From Candidatus Heimdallarchaeota archaeon (GTDB lineage: Archaea > Asgardarchaeota > Heimdallarchaeia > Heimdallarchaeales > Kariarchaeaceae): a stretch of 64,000 nt of DNA. Both the position numbers and the translations under genes were made by a program. This document shows, piece after piece, positions 57,090 to 64,000 of this stretch (position 1 is its first letter; every line of letters begins with the position of its first letter). The stretch is taken from assembly GCA_026702845.1 (NCBI GenBank), contig JADCLS010000011.1:120138-184137 (forward strand). The letters run 5' to 3'. Under the pieces are notes generated by a model. The model was not told the DNA's origin. It made no database searches and worked only from the letters and a program-made list of their open reading frames with translations.

Positions 57090-58487
57090 TCAATCTAATC
57101 CAAGATCCCTTAATCTTTTTTCAAGCAATTTCTTCTCATCCATATACTCCTCTACACCCTCTTCAGATGTGTTGGCAGGTCTTTGTTCATCTTTGTTGAT
57201 AGAGGAGGATTCGGTACTTTCTTCATCCTTACTACCAAATTTAGCCTCACTAAGAATTTTATCAACTTCATCCTCTGGGATTTCATGGAGTGAGGAGTAT
57301 TTCTTTTTAATAGATTGATCATTATCACCAGATCCCTCAGCTTTATTTTCGGATTGTAGGTTAGTTCCCACAGGTTTCAGGTAGCTCCGAGGATCCACTC
57401 TACGCGATGAGCTGGCAAACTTATCCTCATATTTACTTGGTGGAGGTTTTAATTCCTTTTCCTCCTCTTGTTTATCCTCCGATTCAACCTCCTCGGGTTC
57501 TTCTATTACTTCCTCCTCTTTCTCTTCTTTTTGCTCACTTGAACCAACAGGTTTCAGGTAGCTCCGAGGATCCACTCTACGTGATGAGCTGGCAAACTTG
57601 TCCTCATATTTACTTGGTGGAGGTTTTAATTCCTTTTCCTCCTCTTGTTTATCCTCCGATTCAACCTCATTAGATTCTTCTATTACTTCCTCCTCTTTCT
57701 CTTCTTTTTGCTCTCTAGAACCAACAGGTTTAAGATAACTCCGAGGATCCACTCTACGTGATGAGCTGGCAAACTTGTCTTCATATTTGCTTGGTGGAGG
57801 TTTTAATTCCTTCTCCTCCTCTTGTTTGTCCTCCGATTCAACCTCCTCGGGTTCTTCTATTACTTCCTCCTCTTTCTCTTCTTTTTGCGCTCTAGAACCA
57901 ACAGGTTTCAAATAGCTCCTAGGATCCACTCTACGTGATGAGCTGGCAAACTTGTCCTCATATTTACTTGGTGGAGGTTTGAGCTCATTATCATCTTCTA
58001 ACAATTCGTCATTTTTTTGTTCATCCTCTGATTCTTTGTCCTCTGATTGTACTTCAAGTTCACCAGAAATAGTTTTTTCAATAGATGTTATAATCTCTCG
58101 TGTATTCTCGAAAACTTGAAAATGAAAATCGGTTACTATAAATGCAATAACTAGATCTTCATTGATTTTAGCAAAGACTATCTCGAAGCTATCAAATGGC
58201 ATATGCCCTACTCCTCGATACTGTATCTCATCAGGGAGCTCTGAGAAAAATTGTTTTGGTTGAAGTTGTGTAACAATCTCTCCTGTTTGTTTAAGATTAC
58301 TAAAATGTTCTTCATTTTTGCCTATAATTAGTGCTTGAGAACCTGAAAAATTGAATAATGAAATTCCATGTACATCAAAGGAATCTTTGAGTACATCGAT
58401 GATTTTCTGATTCAGTGCCTTTAATTGAGGATCTGTTAATTTTTCAATTACTGCTTGCACCTCAAACATAAAACCTTCAGTACTCAT
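57090..58487 (-). CDS. Roadblock-like protein with four 59-aa scaffold repeats
   Basis: The 465-aa protein has an N-terminal domain (about 1-140) with the helix-strand-strand-helix-strand order of roadblock/LC7 proteins: LKALNQKIIDVLKDSF, then HGISLFNFSGSQALIIG, then SFEIVFAKINEDLVIAFIV and a final helix. The rest is charged and disordered, with four copies of a block centred on SKYEDKFASSSRRVDPRSYL joined by Glu/Lys-rich linkers. It ends in a short helix (EKKLLEKRLRDLGLD). Roadblock proteins regulate Ras-like GTPases in bacteria and eukaryotes; here the repeats could recruit several copies of one partner (inference). Confidence 0.65.
   Translation of the reverse strand: MSTEGFMFEVQAVIEKLTDPQLKALNQKIIDVLKDSFDVHGISLFNFSGSQALIIGKNEEHFSNLKQTGEIVTQLQPKQFFSELPDEIQYRGVGHMPFDSFEIVFAKINEDLVIAFIVTDFHFQVFENTREIITSIEKTISGELEVQSEDKESEDEQKNDELLEDDNELKPPPSKYEDKFASSSRRVDPRSYLKPVGSRAQKEEKEEEVIEEPEEVESEDKQEEEKELKPPPSKYEDKFASSSRRVDPRSYLKPVGSREQKEEKEEEVIEESNEVESEDKQEEEKELKPPPSKYEDKFASSSRRVDPRSYLKPVGSSEQKEEKEEEVIEEPEEVESEDKQEEEKELKPPPSKYEDKFASSSRRVDPRSYLKPVGTNLQSENKAEGSGDNDQSIKKKYSSLHEIPEDEVDKILSEAKFGSKDEESTESSSINKDEQRPANTSEEGVEEYMDEKKLLEKRLRDLGLD
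57370..58000. repeat. 177-bp tandem repeat inside the roadblock-like gene
   Basis: The marker ACAGGTTT recurs at 57370, 57547, 57724 and 57901, exactly 177 bp (59 codons) apart. Copies differ at few positions, so the expansion is recent or kept uniform by gene conversion. The basic core is best conserved and the acidic linker varies slightly. Confidence 0.92.
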
Positions 58488-58565
58488 GCTTTAATTATGC
58501 CATAAGGAATTATAAAGGTATTCTCCATCTAGCAATACGGAAATTTTTAGAAAATTAATTATTGC

Positions 58566-59459
58566 TCAAATATCTTTGTGAAAAAGTGAGAGATCAGGAT
58601 TAAAGGAAAAACCTAATTCTTGGTAATATTTCTTATAATCTAAAAATTGCCCAAAGAGGAATAGGTTTAATTTTTGATATCCTTTTTCCTTGGCAGTATC
58701 GATATTCTTCCCAAGAATAGCTCTTCGAACCTCATCTTTTGTATCTCCCAAAGCGATAATATTTGTCATCGACACTTCCTTACTATCAGCTCCAGGTGTC
58801 GTTAATATACTGTTTCCTATGACTCGGTCTCCATCTTTGACTATGTGCCAACTAACGATTCTCTCAGGGTTTTCTTGAATGAATTTGTACTGAGCATCAA
58901 AACGATCATGATCTAAGATTCCTTGTTCTTTATACATAGTCCGTGTAGCATCGAGATCAGATTCCTCAAAGTTTTGTACTTGCAGGTCACTTGAAGGTGA
59001 TTTGAACGTTCCTAAATCAACAGACGCAGATGATCCTAATACCCTTTTTAGAGAGTATCCATACTGTTTGACTAGATCCATAGTTGAACCCCATTCCACA
59101 CTTGCTCTACTCTGTACTCGTTTCACTCCTTTACTTCTCAGCGTTTCAATCGCTTTATCAAATAATAAATTGCTTGCTTCCTCAAAACCATCTTTTACAA
59201 TAGGAAATTCCATATTAGCACGGATTATATCCTCTCCTTCCTTTTGTTTTTTAATAGTTGCAGTCATGAAACCTACCATTTCATTATCCTTAAAGGCGTA
59301 TAATTTCAGCTCTGGATCGAAATCATCCATAGCATACCGTCTCTTTAGCTGTTCAACTGGAGTTTGAGCAGTTCCAGGCCAATCCTTAAGTCTGGATTCA
59401 CCGATTTCTACTTGCTTCTCAAGATATGCATCATCAAAGGTTTTAATTTCGTAGCTCAT
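58566..59459 (-). CDS. Tandem GNAT-like acetyltransferase, paralogue of the 33.2 kb gene
   Basis: The 297-aa protein aligns end to end with that at 33229-34125: shared start (YEIKxFxxAY), DFDPELKLYAFKDNEMVGFMTA in the first half and a second GNAT-like half ending YYQELGFSF. The second half keeps more of the GNAT pattern (IVKDGDRVIGNSILT) than its paralogue. Substrate unknown. A TATA-like TAGTATATTCC lies about 25 nt upstream of the ATG. Confidence 0.65.
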   Translation of the reverse strand: MSYEIKTFDDAYLEKQVEIGESRLKDWPGTAQTPVEQLKRRYAMDDFDPELKLYAFKDNEMVGFMTATIKKQKEGEDIIRANMEFPIVKDGFEEASNLLFDKAIETLRSKGVKRVQSRASVEWGSTMDLVKQYGYSLKRVLGSSASVDLGTFKSPSSDLQVQNFEESDLDATRTMYKEQGILDHDRFDAQYKFIQENPERIVSWHIVKDGDRVIGNSILTTPGADSKEVSMTNIIALGDTKDEVRRAILGKNIDTAKEKGYQKLNLFLFGQFLDYKKYYQELGFSFNPDLSLFHKDI

Positions 59460-59633
59460 AATTGTTTGAATTCAAAGGAATATACTATTAAGCATTTAGC
59501 TTGAGGAAAATGGGATTTGATTTAATCAATCAATGCAGATTTTATCATTCTTAATATTGAACTAAGCATTTCTTGCAATTATTAGATTCGCAGTAAATGA
59601 TAATTTTTAAAAAGAATGTAAAAACTATGAATC

Positions 59634-61691
59634 ATGGAAGATAAATCCATTGATAATAATAAGATTATTGATCATATTCATGAATTGGCAAATAATCTTT
59701 GGTGGTCTTGGAATTACTCTTCACGTGATTTATTCAGGGCATTAAACCAGAGAGCCTGGAATAAATCTAGAAATAATCCCATCTGGATGTTCTCCATGCT
59801 AACTGATAGTTATATTGAGAATAAGCTCAAGGATAACGATTTCTTGGAGAAATATCGGGTAGCATATGATCGATATTTGACGAGAATGCATAAAGATGAT
59901 AAATATTATCCCCAGTTTACCAAACCCATAATTTATATTTCGTCTGAATTTGGATTACATCAATCTCTTCCATTCTATTCAGGAGGTTTAGGAATAATGG
60001 CTGGAGATTTTTTAAAAGAAGCTGCAGATCTCAATATTCCTTTAATAGGAATGGGTTTTTTATTTTCAAAGGGAACATTTAAACAACATGTATTTGATAG
60101 TGGTAAACAGGAAGAGGAGTTTACCACATTAAACTTGGATAAAATGCCTATCACTCCATTTTATATAAATGATAATGAAGTAAAGTTATCTATTAGATTT
60201 AATGGAAGTACAGTTATTGTAAAAGTTTGGCAAGTAAAGCTGGCTAAGAATAGTTTATTTCTATTTGACACTAATCTTGAGGAGAATGATGCTGAGTATC
60301 GCAAGTTATCTGCTCAGTTATACGATCCTGATATTTACATAAGACAGCTACAAAAGATAATTCTATTGTTTTCATCTGTTGAACTTGTAAATAAAATGCA
60401 ACTCGATCCTCTGCTCTATCATTTAAATACACCTGATTCAGCACTGATCACCTTCAAATTATTTGATATGTATTTGCAATCCATGTCCTTTACTGATGCA
60501 CTTCTAAAAATTAAAAATCATGTCATCTACACTTTATACAGTAATGATAATGATTTCAAGAGTTTAACTGTGGATGAGCTACAGGATTTCTTCAGCAATA
60601 CATTAAATCGACTTGGAGAACATGCACAAAGCATTATTAGTTTAGGTATGAATGCTACTGGATTTGACTGTGCAAAGCTGATGAATAATTGTAGTCATAA
60701 AATTGTATCAGTTGGAAATACCCTTAGTGCACTTTATAATGATAAATATAATCTCTCTCTTCCTATCATTAGAATTGGGGTACATGCTCCTTCATGGATC
60801 TGTGGGCCAATTAGAAGATTATTTGCTAAATATATCTCATATAAATGGATAAATTTTCATGATGATGAGCTTATTTGGGACAATTTGGATAGTATACCCA
60901 ATGATGAATTCTGGAAAGCAAAATTAAGTGCTAAGAGACACTTATTCGCACATATTAGAGAAATGGCCAGAAAACAACAAAGGAAGGGTAAAATGAGTGC
61001 AAATCAAGTAGTAGCATCTGGTGCATTACTTGATGCTGATGTATTTACCATTGGTATTGCAAGACGAGTGACCAAATTCAAAAGAGCAAATCTCATTTTC
61101 AATGATATTGAACGGATACGAGATATAATCAATAATGTTGATATGCCAGTTCAGATCATTTTTGCAGGAAAAGCCCATCCAGGAGATGAGCCTGGCAAAC
61201 ATATCCTAGAAATGATCTACAAGGAGGCGTTAAATGTGGAGAACAGGGGAAGGGTGGCGTTTCTAGAGAATTACGATTTGTATATTGGACGATTATTAGT
61301 ACAAGGAGTAGATCTATGGCTAAATAATCCCATAAAAAATACTCATTCCTCAGGTACTTCAGGGATGAAAGCTGCAATGAATGGAGTACTTAACCTTTCC
61401 AATCCAGAAGGTTGGTGGGCTGAGGCGGCAGAACATGGAATAAACGGTTGGGTATTTGAATCCTCAGAGAAAAAAGATCAAGAAGGGCGAGATAATGATG
61501 ATGCCAATGCGATTTACAATTTGCTGGAAAACGAGATTATTCCCATTTATTATGCACGTGACGGTCGAAATACACCCAATCTCTTTGTAGAAATGGGTAA
61601 ACAGGCAATGAGAACTGTAATTTCAAGTTTCTCAAGTAGGAGAATGGTCAAGGAATACATTGAACTGGTATATAATGAGATAATTGAATAG
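59634..61691 (+). CDS. Alpha-glucan phosphorylase family protein, divergent active site
   Basis: The 685-aa protein belongs to GT35: N-terminal LANNLWWSWNYSSRDLFRAL, YISSEFGLHQSLPFYSGGLGI, the ARRVTKFKRANLIF segment and the PLP lysine motif HSSGTSGMKAAMNG (Lys near 577). But the catalytic-site motif usually read as LNEGHSAF or LNDTHPAL is LNTPDSAL (about 264-271), and the THT segment preceding helix entry is missing (YTLYSNDNDF). It may act on a different sugar or serve a binding role. ATG is 25 nt after a TTTTTAAAAA box (59604-59613), fitting a leaderless message. Known members release glucose-1-phosphate from storage glucan. Confidence 0.82.
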   Translation: MEDKSIDNNKIIDHIHELANNLWWSWNYSSRDLFRALNQRAWNKSRNNPIWMFSMLTDSYIENKLKDNDFLEKYRVAYDRYLTRMHKDDKYYPQFTKPIIYISSEFGLHQSLPFYSGGLGIMAGDFLKEAADLNIPLIGMGFLFSKGTFKQHVFDSGKQEEEFTTLNLDKMPITPFYINDNEVKLSIRFNGSTVIVKVWQVKLAKNSLFLFDTNLEENDAEYRKLSAQLYDPDIYIRQLQKIILLFSSVELVNKMQLDPLLYHLNTPDSALITFKLFDMYLQSMSFTDALLKIKNHVIYTLYSNDNDFKSLTVDELQDFFSNTLNRLGEHAQSIISLGMNATGFDCAKLMNNCSHKIVSVGNTLSALYNDKYNLSLPIIRIGVHAPSWICGPIRRLFAKYISYKWINFHDDELIWDNLDSIPNDEFWKAKLSAKRHLFAHIREMARKQQRKGKMSANQVVASGALLDADVFTIGIARRVTKFKRANLIFNDIERIRDIINNVDMPVQIIFAGKAHPGDEPGKHILEMIYKEALNVENRGRVAFLENYDLYIGRLLVQGVDLWLNNPIKNTHSSGTSGMKAAMNGVLNLSNPEGWWAEAAEHGINGWVFESSEKKDQEGRDNDDANAIYNLLENEIIPIYYARDGRNTPNLFVEMGKQAMRTVISSFSSRRMVKEYIELVYNEIIE

Positions 61692-61800
61692 GACTACTTT
61701 ATTTGTTCGTGTTAATCAAATCCCGTATTAGATCATTTTTGTCGTACTAAATTTACTAATACCGCAGAATCTTTATCTACTTAGTGCACCTCTAGATGAT

Positions 61801-62121
61801 ATGAAGGCTCATAGACAAAGAAATTCTTTTCAGAAGATACGTGGTTTGTTAACCATGTTTATATTTATTATCATTATCTTTATTGAAACATATTTTATTA
61901 TTATTGAACCGATTCAAAATGGTATTGATCTACAATCCAGCCCTTCACAATACTGGGGTCTTGCCATTCCAGTGTACCTCATGGTGAGTATTTTAAGTGC
62001 AATCACTGCTTGGATAGGGTTCACAATGTACCGTACTCCTGAACCAATCAAACTAACTTATGAAGAAGCATATCAAGTTGCACTGGAGGATCAACAGGAG
62101 GCAGAGGAGGAATCAAGCTGA
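61801..62121 (+). CDS. Small two-helix membrane protein
   Basis: The 106-aa protein has two hydrophobic helices (about 19-37 and 58-80) and a charged tail ending in a run of Gln/Glu. I recognise no family. It is the first gene of an operon with an alpha/beta hydrolase and a PlsC-like acyltransferase, so a role in lipid metabolism or membrane anchoring is possible. ATG is about 27 nt after a CTTTATCTAC box. Confidence 0.6.
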   Translation: MKAHRQRNSFQKIRGLLTMFIFIIIIFIETYFIIIEPIQNGIDLQSSPSQYWGLAIPVYLMVSILSAITAWIGFTMYRTPEPIKLTYEEAYQVALEDQQEAEEESS

Positions 62122-62948
62122 ATCCAAAGGTATTGGCTATCATTTTCGGCCTAACCCTTATAATTATCCTCATTATCACTCCATTTATAATCGCAGAATT
62201 ATATTTAGTGTTATCTAGATCTCAGCAGTATGAGGATCTTGAAGGATATACATCTATCTCTTTTAAGACAGTGGATAATCTTTCTATCCAAGGCTGGTAT
62301 ACACAACATCATGAAAATCTCGTAATTATTGTTCACGGTCACTGGGATCATTCTAAAATCATGCAAGAACGATATGAATCAATATTCGCAGATGATTTTG
62401 ATATTCTATTCATAGATCTCCGAAATCACGGTCGTTCCGATGCTAAACAACCTGTCACATTGGGAGTAAATGAATCCAAGGATGTATGCGCAGCTTTAGA
62501 GTGGGTTAATACAATGAATTGGAAGAAGACAATTCTCTGGGGCACCTCGATGGGGGCAATTGCTGCTTTGTTAACCAGAAATCCTCCAATCGATGCGTAT
62601 ATACTAGGATCTGCCTTCCTCAATCATGAGGAGGTGATAAATATGAACATGCAGAAGCATCATCTTCCTGGACCTTATCGTCAGACAATATTATGGTACA
62701 TGGATATCCGTATCGAGGGATTTGGTTTCCCCAATATTCTAGAGAGATTTGAAAACATAAGCATACCTTGTCTATATCTCCATGGTGATCAAGATATTGA
62801 AGCACCAATATCTATCATAGAACAACTCAATAATCTCAATAATTCCAATATTGTGACAGTAATCATTGAGGGAGGAGAGCACAGCAGACTGTTTGAACAT
62901 CAAAAATATCATGAAGAAATAATTGAGTTTCTGGAGGGATTGGCATGA
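62118..62948 (+). CDS. Membrane-anchored alpha/beta hydrolase
   Basis: The 276-aa protein has one N-terminal membrane helix and an alpha/beta hydrolase domain: oxyanion region VHGHWDHS, IDLRNHGRSD, nucleophile elbow GTSMG, acid HGDQDIEAP and final His in GGEHSRLF. The likely start is CTG 62118, overlapping the upstream stop as CTGA and 7 nt after GAGGAGG; a TTG at 62133 has no spaced ribosome site. It may be a lipase or esterase acting on lipids made or used by the neighbouring acyltransferase (inference). Confidence 0.82.
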   Translation: MNPKVLAIIFGLTLIIILIITPFIIAELYLVLSRSQQYEDLEGYTSISFKTVDNLSIQGWYTQHHENLVIIVHGHWDHSKIMQERYESIFADDFDILFIDLRNHGRSDAKQPVTLGVNESKDVCAALEWVNTMNWKKTILWGTSMGAIAALLTRNPPIDAYILGSAFLNHEEVINMNMQKHHLPGPYRQTILWYMDIRIEGFGFPNILERFENISIPCLYLHGDQDIEAPISIIEQLNNLNNSNIVTVIIEGGEHSRLFEHQKYHEEIIEFLEGLA

Positions 62949-63679
62949 GAGACCCCAAAGAATATTCTATATCAGAATGGTCTTATCGTTCAATCAAAGG
63001 AATATTCAAGGGAATTCTCAGACTATCCTATGGTGTCAAAAGTCAAGGACTACACCATATTGATGATTTAGATGCAAGTAAAGGGTTTGTTCTCGCGGCT
63101 AATCATGGTTCTATCGTGGATGCATTTGTTATGGGGTTGGAAGTGGAATCACATAAGGTCAGATTTGTGGGGAGACAAAGAACCCTTTGGAGTAATCCTG
63201 TTTTCGGTAAAATCAATGATATCGTTGGTACCATCCCTGTACCTGAGAGACGGGAGGCAGGAAAATCAGTAGTGATCGAGGCAAGTGTATCTGCACTTCG
63301 CAAGGGATCATGTGTGGGCATCTTCCCAGAGGGGGCAATTCTTACCAAAAGAAAACGGTTTGAAGGTAAATCTGGTACAGCACGAATGGCACTTGAAGCA
63401 GGATCACCTATAATCCCCATGGGTATCCTTGGAACAGATGGATTATGGCCATATGGTGCTAAGATGCCCCGACTAGGCCGACATGTCAAACTATTTGTAG
63501 GGGAACCACTGTATTTTGACGATTATCATGGTATGCATGAGGATAGGGTAGTAGTGAGATATGTGACAGATAGGATTATGAAAGAAATAAGAAGTGAGTC
63601 GGGATGGTATGATGTTCCCTCTCAATATATAATACAACTTCATCAGCAATATGAGAAATTAAGTAAACCAGTAGTATAA
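62945..63679 (+). CDS. plsC: 1-acylglycerol-3-phosphate acyltransferase (PlsC-like)
   Basis: The 244-aa protein has the PlsC motifs in order: NHGSIVDAF (catalytic HxxxxD), KVRFVGRQRTLWSNP, GIFPEGAILT and IIPMGILGTDG. These enzymes put an acyl chain on lysophosphatidate. Its start overlaps the hydrolase stop by 4 nt (ATGA). An acyltransferase is notable in an archaeon, whose lipids are usually ether-linked isoprenoids, although PlsC homologues are reported from several archaeal groups. The substrate could be other than glycerol-phosphate. Confidence 0.88.
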   Translation: MRDPKEYSISEWSYRSIKGIFKGILRLSYGVKSQGLHHIDDLDASKGFVLAANHGSIVDAFVMGLEVESHKVRFVGRQRTLWSNPVFGKINDIVGTIPVPERREAGKSVVIEASVSALRKGSCVGIFPEGAILTKRKRFEGKSGTARMALEAGSPIIPMGILGTDGLWPYGAKMPRLGRHVKLFVGEPLYFDDYHGMHEDRVVVRYVTDRIMKEIRSESGWYDVPSQYIIQLHQQYEKLSKPVV

Positions 63680-63930
63680 GTGTGGAAAACAGATACAAGT
63701 TCAATGATTACCAATCAGAATTGGTACTTTATTTATTTGACAATTAAATTACTAAAACCAAATATTCGAGGATACAAATTCCGAAAGCATACTATAAAAA
63801 GTAAACTTTTAGGTAGTTTTGCGAAAAATGTGAGAATAATTTTTATAGGAAATATCGATTCAACCATTATTCTCCCGTTATTGATGATATATTCATTTTA
63901 TTGATTACAGGAGAATACAGGTGTCAATAT

Positions 63931-64000
63931 TTGTCAAAACATGGGAATTATATTTTGATACTGCTGTTGATTGGGATTCTTATTCCCTTTCAAACAGCAC
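63931..64000 (+). CDS. Partial CDS, probable signal peptide of a secreted protein
   Basis: From TTG 63931 the frame reads SKHGNYILILLLIGILIPF and runs off the right edge. A basic start and a hydrophobic core with Pro and Ala at the end look like a signal peptide. AGGTG (63919-63923) lies 7 nt upstream. A GTG at 63921 in another frame is an alternative but gives no recognisable sequence. Confidence 0.5.
   Translation, partial: MSKHGNYILILLLIGILIPFQTA

Noticed and set aside
57407..57673. Plus-strand frame across the 177-bp repeat
   Set aside because: Shadow of the repeated minus-strand gene with Pro/Leu-rich antisense composition.
63680..63904. 74-codon frame after plsC
   Set aside because: GTG start abutting the plsC stop without a ribosome site, AT-driven composition and no family pattern.

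Overview
This window looks like a piece of an AT-rich archaeal chromosome, most likely from an Asgard-type archaeon; that placement is inference. It rests on two small or Ras-like GTPases, predicted longin-like and roadblock-like domains, archaeal TATA boxes placed about 25 nt before start codons, and very large secreted repeat proteins. I see no rRNA, tRNA, CRISPR array, transposase or integrase. Genes are on both strands in short operons, and most are single units.

Layout. 1-2.2 kb: the edge of a gene, a ribbon-helix-helix regulator and an EutA-like ASKHA protein. 2.2-4.7 kb: indolepyruvate ferredoxin oxidoreductase (iorA-iorB). 4.9-6.5 kb: a dehydratase-like SDR protein with a repetitive insert. 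6.6-14 kb: transporters (AEC, two MFS, EamA), a radical SAM protein, a small GTPase, a GNAT enzyme and a decayed regulator cassette. 14.2-21.7 kb: a signalling-flavoured stretch with an extracytoplasmic sensor lacking a kinase, a larger GTPase, a cysteine-rich iron-sulfur protein, a 7TM protein with a longin-like tail, a TPR protein and an unlisted 56-aa membrane protein. 21.9-26 kb: a MinD/ParA-like ATPase and a secreted caspase-fold-like/PKD protein. 26-30 kb: HxlR plus two VOC proteins, and an ABC-2 exporter operon. 30.4-31.1 kb: a long gap holding a GC-rich candidate structured RNA. 31-38 kb: a double-HTH regulator, membrane protein, GNAT-like protein, CheR-like methyltransferase, metallo-beta-lactamase hydrolase and formate-tetrahydrofolate ligase. 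38.2-53.7 kb: a two-gene operon for giant surface proteins (2954-aa FG-GAP/VCBS protein and 2187-aa TSP3 protein). 54.3-57 kb: a membrane-anchored permuted GH3 glycosidase. 57-64 kb: a roadblock-like scaffold with 59-aa repeats, a second GNAT-like paralogue, a divergent glucan phosphorylase, a small membrane protein/hydrolase/PlsC acyltransferase operon, and the start of a probable secreted protein.

How it fits together. Metabolically the window shows fermentation of amino acids (IorAB making aryl-acetyl-CoA and reduced ferredoxin), one-carbon activation (Fhs) and glucan or glycoside handling (GH3, phosphorylase). The surface proteins share a design: signal peptide, an N-terminal caspase-fold-like domain (with a His-Cys pair in the 683-aa protein, lost in the 2187-aa protein), a helical region, then beta or calcium-binding repeats. 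The least described candidates are this surface-protein family, the kinase-less sensor with a C4 tail, the 7TM-longin protein, the four-repeat roadblock scaffold and the candidate RNA near 30.9 kb.
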